Source: Crocinitomicaceae bacterium (lineage in GTDB: Bacteria > Bacteroidota > Bacteroidia > Flavobacteriales_D > Crocinitomicaceae). From it: a DNA stretch of 64,000 nt. Positions 7,516 to 16,700 of this stretch are shown here, piece after piece. The translations under genes and the position numbers were made by a program. Position 1 is the stretch's first letter. Each line of letters opens with the position of its first letter. The notes under the pieces are model-generated. The model was not told where the DNA came from and did no database searches. It saw only the letters and a program-made list of their open reading frames with translations. The DNA is taken from positions 237,829 through 301,828 of the forward strand of contig JACJYW010000008.1 in NCBI GenBank assembly GCA_020635955.1, given 5' to 3'.

Positions 7516-9069
7516 TTATTTAATAACGGAAACTTTTTGAGTAATGATGTTACCATCAACATTTACGTTGATCATGTAAATTCCAGCTTCTAAGTTAGTT
7601 GTACCAATCTCAACAGTTTGGAAACCGTTAACTTCTCCCATATTGTCAGAGAAAACGATTTGACCTACTGCGTTATACATTTGTACAGTTACGTTTGAAG
7701 CAGCAGTCAAATTGAATTGAACTGTTGTCATATCTACAGCCGGATTAGGGAATACGTTGAAAGCATCCATTGATTCAATTTCTTCGAACCCAACGCCAGT
7801 ACCAGCAGATGTGATTTCGAATGTTAACCAATAACCTGAACCATAATCAATATCCATAGTCGTTTGAGCAGATGTAGAGTTATTTGAAATAACAATTGAA
7901 CCATCATCTGAAGTAGTAGAAGATGAGTTTGTCATTCCATCACCATAGTTATCAAACATGTATAAGTGGTAGCAACCAGCAGCAAGGCTAACATACTGGA
8001 AATAATCACCAGTATTTGAGTTCGTCCAGGTTCCGATATTGTGGAAGTCAATTTGACCTGGGTATGTACCAGCACCGAACATTGGATATGCAGCAAAAGG
8101 ATCAGTTTCCTGAACTGTACCTGAAGCGAATCCCATACCTACTTCTTCTCCATAATTATCAAAATCCAAAGTGATTGTGATATCCCCAGTACCTAAGTCA
8201 GCAGCAACCTGTGCAGAAGTTACAGCACTAGCAGCATCATTTGATAAATTATCATTTGAAGTAGTAATAGTAATAGTAATATTGTTGTTACCAGTATTAA
8301 GGTTTCCGTTACCTAAACTAACTTCTGTAGCTTCATATGGGTCTAAAGATAAGTTAGCATTTGTTGATGCGATAACAGTAGCACCAACTGTAGCCTCTAA
8401 AGTGTAAGTACCATTGATAGCTGTAGTTGAGTAGTTTTGAACCACTGCTTTGATCTCAGTAGAAGCAGTACCACCCGAAGGACAAACTGTTACATTGGCA
8501 TCAGTTGTATTTTCAAGTACTCTTGGATCATTTGAGTTTGACGCTAAACCACCGCAGTTATTAACAGCAGCAGCCCATTGAGAAGCCGAAGCCTGACCTA
8601 CTTCAGTAACTGTTCTGTCTGGACAAACCAAAACCAAAGTTGGATAATACCCAAGGTTGAACATGTCAGCAATATTATCATTATTGCTCATTGGATATGG
8701 AGTACCTGTAATCCAGTCACCTTGAGAGTTTCCTCCACCATCCATTGAAGATTCAGGAGTAGAATCATCAGCTTCAACAGCATAGATCTTTACCTGACCT
8801 GTTCCGCCGTCACCAATATTGTTATAAACAGTTTCTAAAGTACCTCCAGTGTGGTAAGACCAGCAAGGAGAACACCAAACAGCAAATAAATCAATGATCA
8901 CAGGTTTTCCTGCGTCTAATTGTGCATCAATGTCGTGAGTTGGAGAACCCCCGAATTGAGTTAAAACCAAACCTCCAGGATAAACCCCATTGTCCGGAAG
9001 CTGAGCATTAGCTTGGCTACCAACTACTAACGCGCCGGCAACCATAATAGATTGTAAAACTTTTTTCAT
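7516..9069 (-). CDS. Secreted thioredoxin-fold protein with T9SS type A sorting domain
   Basis: The 517-residue product has a signal peptide (about 1-22, ANAQ), then a thioredoxin-like domain whose active site is FAVWCSPCW (Cys66, Cys69) and which extends to about residue 175. A middle region (about 190-290) resembles the beta-sandwich found in Omp28-like proteins. A following region rich in Asp/Gly/Asn (about 295-420) describes a second beta domain. The last 75 residues, from NVFPNPAVD, are a T9SS type A sorting domain ending in KVSVIK. The protein should be displayed on or released from the surface. It is transcribed alone, with a box 60 bases upstream and a strong terminator. The function is unknown, but a secreted thiol oxidoreductase or redox adhesin is plausible. 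Confidence 0.8.
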   Translation of the reverse strand: MKKVLQSIMVAGALVVGSQANAQLPDNGVYPGGLVLTQFGGSPTHDIDAQLDAGKPVIIDLFAVWCSPCWSYHTGGTLETVYNNIGDGGTGQVKIYAVEADDSTPESSMDGGGNSQGDWITGTPYPMSNNDNIADMFNLGYYPTLVLVCPDRTVTEVGQASASQWAAAVNNCGGLASNSNDPRVLENTTDANVTVCPSGGTASTEIKAVVQNYSTTAINGTYTLEATVGATVIASTNANLSLDPYEATEVSLGNGNLNTGNNNITITITTSNDNLSNDAASAVTSAQVAADLGTGDITITLDFDNYGEEVGMGFASGTVQETDPFAAYPMFGAGTYPGQIDFHNIGTWTNSNTGDYFQYVSLAAGCYHLYMFDNYGDGMTNSSSTTSDDGSIVISNNSTSAQTTMDIDYGSGYWLTFEITSAGTGVGFEEIESMDAFNVFPNPAVDMTTVQFNLTAASNVTVQMYNAVGQIVFSDNMGEVNGFQTVEIGTTNLEAGIYMINVNVDGNIITQKVSVIK

Positions 9070-9128
9070 GATAAATTAAGTTATTTAAATTTTTAGTTTT
9101 TTGATTAACAAACAGAGTCAATACAAAA

Positions 9129-9136
9129 CAAATGTA
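9129..9136 (-). promoter_or_regulatory. Minus-strand -7 box (TACATTTG)
   Basis: Exact TAnnTTTG on the minus strand, 59 bases before the ATG at 9069. The nearest upstream TTG is about 26 bases away, slightly long. Confidence 0.45.
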
Positions 9137-9291
9137 AGTCACAAGATTAAATATTCCATTTTCAAGTTCATCACATTATTGGTATCCTAAAATTAACAAA
9201 TTAATGAGAATATTGTAACACATTATAATTTGAGCATGATTTTTGGTATATTTATGTTCAAGAAGAGATTTAAAAATCCAATTAGTAGCAT

Positions 9292-10020
9292 ATGAAGAAA
9301 ATTTACACATTATTGTTTTTAGCATTCTTTGCAGGATTCGCGACTGCACAATCATTCGTCATTCATGATGAAAATGGAGATCTGGTAACTTCGCCTGTTA
9401 TCACTATTGATAGTGCTTCAACAGTTGAATATGCAACTGCACATTATTATATAGTGAACACTACAGGAGGAGCATTGAACTGTACCTGGTCGAGAATAAG
9501 ACGTGCACATGATGCTTCAATCGCAACTGATCAGATCTGTGATGAGATCTTATGCTTTGATGCGGATGATGCAACAACCTATAACAGACCTTTAACCTTT
9601 TCTATTCCTGCTGGGGATTCATCTGTTTTTCAGCCTAAGGTATGGCCTGGTGATGTTGCGGCTTGTGTGATCTACACGTATAATATTTATTCTGGTTTAG
9701 GAAATTTTGAGGATTCAATTCAGATCAAATTCAGATTTGATGCACAGGATTGTTTCTTAAATACTGAACAGATTCAAGAGATCAACTATAATGCTTATCC
9801 AAATCCAGCATCAGATGTATTCACTGTTGAGATGGCTACAAATGGAAATGACGTTAAACTGATCCTATATAATGTTTTAGGAGAGAGAGTTAAATTCCAA
9901 AATATGGTTGACGGTAAAAATAATATAAGTCTTTCTGGTTTGAACAATGGAGTTTACTTCTATTCAATTCTTAGAAATGCGGAAGTCATTGAGACTAAAA
10001 AATTGGTGGTAAGAAATTAA
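9292..10020 (+). CDS. Small T9SS type A cargo protein, unknown function
   Basis: The 242-residue protein begins with a signal peptide (about 1-19, ATAQ). Residues 20-160 form one beta-rich domain with six Cys, and residues about 165-242 form a T9SS type A sorting domain (NYNAYPNPASD ... TKKLVVRN). I do not recognise the central domain; similar short extracellular beta sandwiches are common in this phylum. It is transcribed as a single gene and ends in a strong bidirectional terminator shared with the sirtuin. It should be exported by SprA and attached to the surface or released. No catalytic motif is visible. Confidence 0.75.
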   Translation: MKKIYTLLFLAFFAGFATAQSFVIHDENGDLVTSPVITIDSASTVEYATAHYYIVNTTGGALNCTWSRIRRAHDASIATDQICDEILCFDADDATTYNRPLTFSIPAGDSSVFQPKVWPGDVAACVIYTYNIYSGLGNFEDSIQIKFRFDAQDCFLNTEQIQEINYNAYPNPASDVFTVEMATNGNDVKLILYNVLGERVKFQNMVDGKNNISLSGLNNGVYFYSILRNAEVIETKKLVVRN

Positions 10021-10038
10021 TATTTCGACCTAATAATT

Positions 10039-10069
10039 AAAAAGGAGACCTGTTGAGTCTCCTTTTTTT
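10039..10069. terminator. Bidirectional terminator between the T9SS cargo gene and cobB
   Basis: The stem AAAGGAGAC / GTCTCCTTT has a loop of 7 bases and a T run on each strand (T 10063-10069 on plus, A run 10039-10043 on the other side). The cobB stop codon lies inside the plus-strand T run. Confidence 0.8.
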
Positions 10070-10781
10070 ATATCGTAATATTGGATTCCTTAATTAATTT
10101 TTGAGCAAGTTCTGGTACTTTTTCAGAAGCATTCCCTCTCAAATGGATCAGATTTTTGAATTTCACTGTAGAAAGTTCATTCAGATCTACGAGATATTTT
10201 TTACATGTTTTCTTACATGCATAGATCAAATTAGCCGCAGGGTAAACATTCAGTGAAGTTCCAATGACAATGAATATATCAGCATCATTTACAATTTTTT
10301 CTGCTTCGAACATTTTTGGCACTGCTTCTCCAAACCATACAACATGTGGTCTGAGTTGATATCCTTTTTTTGAAACATCACCCAATTTAATGTCGGGCCC
10401 ATTTAGCTTTACTACTTCTGATTCGTCAATTGAACATTGGGCTTTTAGGATTTCACCGTGTAGGTGTAAAATGTTCGTTGAGCCTGCTCGCTCATGAAGA
10501 TCATCTATATTTTGAGTCACTATATGAACATCAAAACTTTTTTCAAGTTCCACCAAAGCAAAATGTGCGTCATTAGGTACAGCTTCTAACACCAACTTTC
10601 TTCGTTGATTGTAAAAGTCCAAAACCAATGCAGGATTTTTTTCCCAGGCTTCAGGAGTTGCTACTTCGTTAATGTCATATTGATCCCACAGGCCACCCTT
10701 GTCTCGAAATGTTCCGAGCCCACTTTCCGCACTAATACCGGCACCAGAGAGTACCACCAGTTTTGGCTTATTGTTTCCCAT
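10068..10781 (-). CDS. cobB: NAD-dependent protein deacylase, sirtuin (CobB/SIRT5 type)
   Basis: Sirtuins remove acyl groups from lysines using NAD. The 237-residue protein has the NAD-binding GAGISAESG (13-21), TQNIDDLH (89-96), the catalytic His108 in HLHGE and the GTSLNVYPA loop. Tyr57-x-x-Arg60 matches the YxxR pair that gives SIRT5/CobB-type enzymes activity on succinyl- and malonyl-lysine. Only Cys116 of the usual four zinc-binding Cys is seen at that site, and the second CxxC is replaced by a Lys/Gly stretch (about 134-141), so the structural zinc may be absent. The gene stands alone and shares a terminator with its convergent neighbour. Cytoplasmic; it may regulate central metabolism enzymes. 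Confidence 0.92.
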   Translation of the reverse strand: MGNNKPKLVVLSGAGISAESGLGTFRDKGGLWDQYDINEVATPEAWEKNPALVLDFYNQRRKLVLEAVPNDAHFALVELEKSFDVHIVTQNIDDLHERAGSTNILHLHGEILKAQCSIDESEVVKLNGPDIKLGDVSKKGYQLRPHVVWFGEAVPKMFEAEKIVNDADIFIVIGTSLNVYPAANLIYACKKTCKKYLVDLNELSTVKFKNLIHLRGNASEKVPELAQKLIKESNITI

Positions 10782-10880
10782 GGATTTTAACTATAGTCGC
10801 TTAAAATTAATCAAATAATTTATACCACTAAGTTTGGCTTTAATTTTTATCTTTACCCCCTTAAAATAAAGGCATTCAGC

Positions 10881-13148
10881 ATGGCTAAAATAAAAAAACA
10901 ATACGCACTTGATTATCATTCTAATGGGCGACCAGGGAAGATAGAAGTGGTACCAACAAAACCTTATAACTCACAAAGAGATTTGTCGTTGGCGTATTCG
11001 CCGGGAGTTGCTGAGCCTTGTCTTGAGATTGCGGCAGACAAATCAAATTCATATAAGTATACAGCCAAGAGTAATTTGGTAGCAGTTATTTCAAACGGAA
11101 CTGCAGTGCTAGGTTTGGGCAATATCGGGCCTGAAGCCTCTAAACCGGTAATGGAAGGTAAGGGATTATTGTTCAAGATCTTTGCTGATATTGATGTCTT
11201 TGATATTGAAGTGGATGCTGAAGATCCTGAATTATTCATCCAAACAGTTAAAGCAATTGCTCCAACTTTTGGTGGGATCAATTTAGAGGATATTAAAGCT
11301 CCTGAAGCTTTTGAAATAGAAAGAAGATTGAAAGAGGAGCTGAATATTCCAATCATGCATGATGATCAACATGGTACGGCAATTATTTCATCAGCAGCAT
11401 TACTTAATGCACTTGAACTTGCAAAAAAAGACATTAAAAAGGTTAAGATCGTTGTAGTTGGTGCAGGAGCGGCAGCGTTTTCTTGTTGTAAGCTTTATCT
11501 GGCACTTGGAGCAACACTTAAGAATATATACATGTATGATTCAAAAGGTCTTCTTTCTAAAAAAAGAGAGGATTTAGATGAGCATAAAACTTTCTTCGCA
11601 GTACATGCTAAAGACATTTCATTGAAAGAAGCAATGAAATCTGCGGATGTATTTTTAGGACTTTCAAAAGGTGGATTGGTTACAAAGGAAATGGTGAAAT
11701 CAATGCCTAAAGACCCTATAGTATTTGCCCTTGCAAATCCAGAACCTGAGATCTCTTATGAGGATGCCACTTCTGTTAGAAAGGACATTATCATGGCGAC
11801 GGGTAGATCAGATAATCCAAATCAGGTGAATAATGTTTTAGGTTTCCCTTTCATTTTTAGAGGGGCACTTGATGTGAGAGCAACGGTTATCAACGAAGAA
11901 ATGAAGTTGGCTGCCGTTAGAGCTATTGCTGATTTGGCTAAAGAACAGGTACCTGAAGAAGTGATAGAGGCTTACGGTGAAAAGAATATTTCATTTGGGA
12001 AAGAACAGATCATACCAAAACCACTGGATTCCAGATTGATTACAGCCGTATCTCCTGCTGTTGCAAAAGCAGCAATGGATTCAGGAGTAGCTCAACATCC
12101 TATAAAAGATTGGGATGCCTATGATGCCGAATTGAAGAAACGCCTGGGATTAGAAAATAAGGTTGTTTCTACACTTACTGAAAAAGCCATTCATAATCCA
12201 AAACGTGTTGTATTTGCAGAAGCAGATAACTATACTATTCTTAAAGCTGCTCAAGGAGCCAAAGATGAGGGATATGCGATTCCCATTTTATTAGGAAGAA
12301 CAGAAAAGATCAAGAAATTGATCAAAGAAAACGATCTGGAGTTAGAGGATGTTTTGATCATTGATCCAAAGGATGAAAACATGCGCAAAAAGCGCGAACA
12401 ATATGGTAAGATCTTTTTTGAGAAACGTCAGAGAAGAGGGTATACGCTCTTTGAAGCAGAGAAGATCATGCGAGAAAGAAATTATTTTGGTTCAATGATG
12501 GTTGAAGTTGGAGAGGCAGATGCAATGATTTCAGGAATAACCAGAAATTACAAGGATGTTATTCGTCCTGCCCTTGCTGTTGTTGGAACTCAAGAAGGTG
12601 TAGATAAGGTTGCCGGAATGTATGTGCTTATTACTAAGAAAGGTCCGCTTATCCTTGCTGATACTACAGTGAACATTGATCCAACACCAGAAGATCTTGC
12701 AGAAATTACCAATCTTGTTGCTAAAAAAGTGAGAAGATTGAATATACATCCTAGAATAGCATTGTTATCTTATTCTAATTTCGGGTCTGCTCAAGGGAAG
12801 GATGCCACGAAAATGGCAAAGGCTGTTCAGATCCTTCATGAAAGATACCCTAATCTAGTGGTGGATGGTGAACTACAGGCTAATTTTGCATTGAATAATG
12901 ATCTTTTGATCGATAAATTCAGCTTTTCAGAACTGGCCAATAAAAAGGTGAACACACTTATATTCCCTAATCTGGCATCTGGAAATATTGCTTACAAATT
13001 GCTTCAGGAAATGGTGGATGATATCGAAGCAATAGGTCCCATTTTAGTTGGAATGAAGAAATCTATTCATGTACTTCAATTAGGCAGCTCAGTGAGAGAG
13101 ATACAGAATATGGTTAAGGTAGCAGTTGTTGATGCCCAAAACAAATAA
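10881..13148 (+). CDS. maeB: NADP-dependent malic enzyme (MaeB type)
   Basis: This enzyme oxidatively decarboxylates malate to pyruvate. The 755-residue length matches the large bacterial form: malic enzyme N-terminal domain (about 15-150, SLAYSPGVAEPC), NAD(P)-binding Rossmann domain (about 160-400, VVVGAGAAAFSC) and a C-terminal phosphotransacetylase-like domain (about 425-750), which in relatives is regulatory and binds acetyl-CoA rather than acting as a transacetylase. The DDQHGTA motif is intact. It is followed after 3 bases by ruvA and then sprA, a linkage seen in several Flavobacteriia, so all three may be on one transcript. Confidence 0.96.
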   Translation: MAKIKKQYALDYHSNGRPGKIEVVPTKPYNSQRDLSLAYSPGVAEPCLEIAADKSNSYKYTAKSNLVAVISNGTAVLGLGNIGPEASKPVMEGKGLLFKIFADIDVFDIEVDAEDPELFIQTVKAIAPTFGGINLEDIKAPEAFEIERRLKEELNIPIMHDDQHGTAIISSAALLNALELAKKDIKKVKIVVVGAGAAAFSCCKLYLALGATLKNIYMYDSKGLLSKKREDLDEHKTFFAVHAKDISLKEAMKSADVFLGLSKGGLVTKEMVKSMPKDPIVFALANPEPEISYEDATSVRKDIIMATGRSDNPNQVNNVLGFPFIFRGALDVRATVINEEMKLAAVRAIADLAKEQVPEEVIEAYGEKNISFGKEQIIPKPLDSRLITAVSPAVAKAAMDSGVAQHPIKDWDAYDAELKKRLGLENKVVSTLTEKAIHNPKRVVFAEADNYTILKAAQGAKDEGYAIPILLGRTEKIKKLIKENDLELEDVLIIDPKDENMRKKREQYGKIFFEKRQRRGYTLFEAEKIMRERNYFGSMMVEVGEADAMISGITRNYKDVIRPALAVVGTQEGVDKVAGMYVLITKKGPLILADTTVNIDPTPEDLAEITNLVAKKVRRLNIHPRIALLSYSNFGSAQGKDATKMAKAVQILHERYPNLVVDGELQANFALNNDLLIDKFSFSELANKKVNTLIFPNLASGNIAYKLLQEMVDDIEAIGPILVGMKKSIHVLQLGSSVREIQNMVKVAVVDAQNK

Positions 13149-13151
13149 TTT

Positions 13152-13727
13152 ATGATCACACACCTGAATGGAAGATTAGTTGAGAAGAGCCCAACTCACA
13201 TAGTAGTTGAATGTGGAGGTGTTGGTTATTTTGTTCGCATCAGCTTAAATACCTTTTCTAAGTTATCCAATGACGAGAACATCCGAATTCATACTTACCT
13301 GCAGGTAAGAGAAGATGCTCATAATTTATATGGTTTTTATTCTACGGCAGAACGTGAAATGTTTAATCATTTGATCTCTGTATCCGGAATTGGAGCCAAT
13401 ACTGCCATTTTGATGTTATCAGCTATGACCTCAGATGAAATTGCTTCGGCCATCATACAGGGTGATGTAGCAACCATACAAGGCATCAAAGGAATTGGAG
13501 CAAAAACCGCTCAAAGGGTGATCATTGACTTAAAAGACAAAGTTGTTAAAGGCGATTTCGCGAGTGAAAATATTTTTACGCAAAACAATACAAATCAAAA
13601 TGATGCGTTAAATGCTCTATTGGCTTTAGGATTCGAGAAAAAACGTGCTGAAAAAGCAGTGTTAAAAGTGATCTCTGAAGACCTTACTGTAGAAGAGATT
13701 ATTAAAGAAGCTTTGAAAGTACTGTAA
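13152..13727 (+). CDS. ruvA: Holliday junction DNA helicase subunit RuvA
   Basis: RuvA binds four-way junctions and loads RuvB. The 191-residue protein has the N-terminal OB fold (MITHLNGRLVEKSP), the tandem helix-hairpin-helix region (SGIGANTAILML and IKGIGAKTAQRVI) and the C-terminal RuvB-binding domain III (about 145-191, ALLALGFEKKRAE). It sits 3 bases after maeB and 8 bases before the GTG of sprA, so it is probably co-transcribed with both. Its partner ruvB is at the left edge of the window rather than adjacent. Confidence 0.97.
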   Translation: MITHLNGRLVEKSPTHIVVECGGVGYFVRISLNTFSKLSNDENIRIHTYLQVREDAHNLYGFYSTAEREMFNHLISVSGIGANTAILMLSAMTSDEIASAIIQGDVATIQGIKGIGAKTAQRVIIDLKDKVVKGDFASENIFTQNNTNQNDALNALLALGFEKKRAEKAVLKVISEDLTVEEIIKEALKVL

Positions 13728-13735
13728 AAACCCTG

Positions 13736-16700
13736 GTGAAAAATTTAGTCGTAATAGCATTAGTATTGGCTGTATTCCAGTCTTCCGCGCAACAGGATAG
13801 TACCCTAAAGTATCCGTTGTATGATCATTATGACTTCACAGATAAAAGATATTCCCCAATCGATCTTAAAGATCCTTCAAACATGCAAACTCAAGTGGTT
13901 TATAATCCTGAGACTGGTATGTATGAAGTATATCAAACAGTTGGGGGAATGAATTACAGATATCCAACTGCCATGACGTTGGATGAATACATGAAATGGA
14001 AGCGTGAGCAGGCCATGAAGGATGGAATGATCGCCAAAAATCAGGAAGAGAGTGAAAAACGTATAGGAGGCAATCCATTTCCAACCATGAAAATGAAAGG
14101 AGAAGCCTTTGATATCATTTTCGGTGGAGATGAGATAAATATCAGACCACAGGGATCTGCACAATTGTCTTTCGGGGTAAACATTTCGAAATATGATAAC
14201 CCAGTACTACCTATCAAACAAAGAAGGGTTACCACTTTTGATTTCCAACAAAACATCAATCTAAACCTCGTTGGTCAAATTGGAGACAAATTAAAACTTA
14301 CTATTGCACAAAATACTGAAGCCACTTTCAATTTTCAGAATAATGTGAAGATCGAGTATACTGGTTATGAAGACGAGATCATCCAGAAAATTGAAGCCGG
14401 TAACGTAAGTTTGCCGTTGAAAACTACGCTTATTCAAGGTTCACAGAGTTTGTTTGGTATCAGAACTGATCTGAGGTGGGGTAGATTAACAGTTAATACG
14501 ATCCTTGCCCAGGAAAAAGGTAAGCGTCAGGAGATCAATGTTTCAGGTGGAGCTCAGGTCCAGGAATTCGATATCAAGGCGGATAATTATGAAGCGAACA
14601 AGCATTATTTCCTGAATTACTATCACCGTGAACATTATGATTCGTCCATGCAGACAATGCCGTTGGTGCAATCTGGTGTTCAGATCACTAAAATTGAGGT
14701 ATGGGTAACGAATCGTGTTAATAAAGTAGAAAATACACGTAACATAATTGCCTTCACTGACCTTGGTGAGAATAAACCTTCAAATTGTGAAGGTGGTCCA
14801 AGTCAATTCTCTGGAAATTTACCGGATAATGATGCGAATAATCTGTACAGCTTCTTAACTACTCAAACAACTGTAAGGGAATTTTCAAATGCAGTTGCTG
14901 AGTTGTCAAGTGTCTCTGGAACTCCGGGAGAATTTGTACAATCGCAACATTATGAGAAAGTGGAAAATGCCCGCCAACTTTCAGAACAAGAATTTACCTA
15001 CAGTGCCCAATTAGGTTACATCTCACTTAAATCTCCTTTAAATCAAGATGAGGTTTTAGGAGTGGCTTATCAATATACTTACAATGGTGCTGTATATCAG
15101 GTTGGTGAATTTTCAAATGATGTCCCAGTTCAGGAAGGTTCGAAAAGCGCATTGGTTCTTAAATTATTGAAGCCAACCATTTTGAATCCACAAAATAAAA
15201 CCTGGGATCTGATGATGAAAAACGTGTATTCAATTGGTGCATATCAGGTAAGTCAGAATGATTTCATCATGGATCTGTTCTATAATAACCCAAAGACATC
15301 TGTAGATGTAAATTACCTGCCTTACGAGGGTGTAGACAATAAAATGTTGATGCAGCAATTGGAGTTAGATAGATTGAACTTGCAGCAAAATAGCCAGCCT
15401 GATGGTCGATTTGATTTTGTACCGATCATGTATGAAAACAATAAAGCTATTAACGGAGGTACTATTGATCCTAAAACAGGACGGGTTTATTTTACAACGA
15501 TTGAACCATTCGGAAAAACGTTAAGGGATAAATTGGAGTCTACAGGTACTTTGGCACCGGTGCAGATTAATGGAATTGTTTATGAAGAATTGTATGATTC
15601 AACAAAAACAGCAGCTCAACAGATACCAAATAAGAACAGATTCAAATTAAAGGGAGAATACAAATCTTCTGTAAGTTCTGATATATCGCTTAATTCATTG
15701 AACGTGCCTGAAGGTAGTGTGACAGTTACTGCCGGAGGTGTTAAATTGGTTGAAGGGGTAGATTATACAGTTGATTATAATCTCGGAAGGGTGAAGATCC
15801 TGAATCAGGGTATTTTGGAAGCAGGAACGCCAATTAAGGTTCAATTAGAGAGTAATTCATTGTTTGGTTTCCAACAAAAGTCATTAGTGGGAGCACATTT
15901 CAACTATGAATTCAATAAGGATTTTAACTGGGGTGCAACAGTAATGAACCTTACTGAAAAACCACTGACGCAAAAAGTGAATATCGGTGATGAACCTATA
16001 AGTAACACGGTATTAGGAACGGATGTTTCATGGAGGAAAGAAGTTCCATTCTTAACTAAAATGGTTGATTTCTTGCCGATCATTTCTACAAAGGAAAAAT
16101 CAAGTGTTAATGCCTATGGTGAGTTTGCTTATTTGATTCCGGGTACTCAACGTGCTATTTCTAAAGAAGGTATTTCATATATAGATGGATTTGAAGGATC
16201 CCAATCTGCCATTGATATCAAAACTTTTGGTACCTGGAGATTAGCTTCTGTTCCACAGGGACAACCACAACTTTTTCCAGAAGCTTCGATCAAAACTGGT
16301 TTGGAAGCAGGATTTAATCGTTCAAAATTGTCTTGGTATGTGATCGACCCTACTACTTTCTATCAAAATTCTTCCGTTACTCCTGATCACATTAAAGACA
16401 ATGACAGCATTCTTTGTGATTCCAGAATGCACTTGTTGGCCCAAACTGATCTTTTCCCTCAATATAATCCGGTTCAGGGGACATTGAATAACATTCCGGT
16501 TCTTGATCTGGCATATTATCCTGAAGAAAGAGGACAATACAACTATGACACCTTATCAGCAAATATTGACGCAGATGGAAAGTTCACCAACCCTGAAGAT
16601 CGTTGGTCTGGTATTATGCGTTCATTGACCACTACAAACTTTGAAACTGCGAATATTCAGTTCATTCAGTTCTGGTTACTTGATCCATTCAATAATGATG

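Noticed and set aside
13866..14259. Overlapping minus-strand open frames within sprA
   Set aside because: They are antisense shadows of a gene with clear family identity and show no signal, promoter or homology features.
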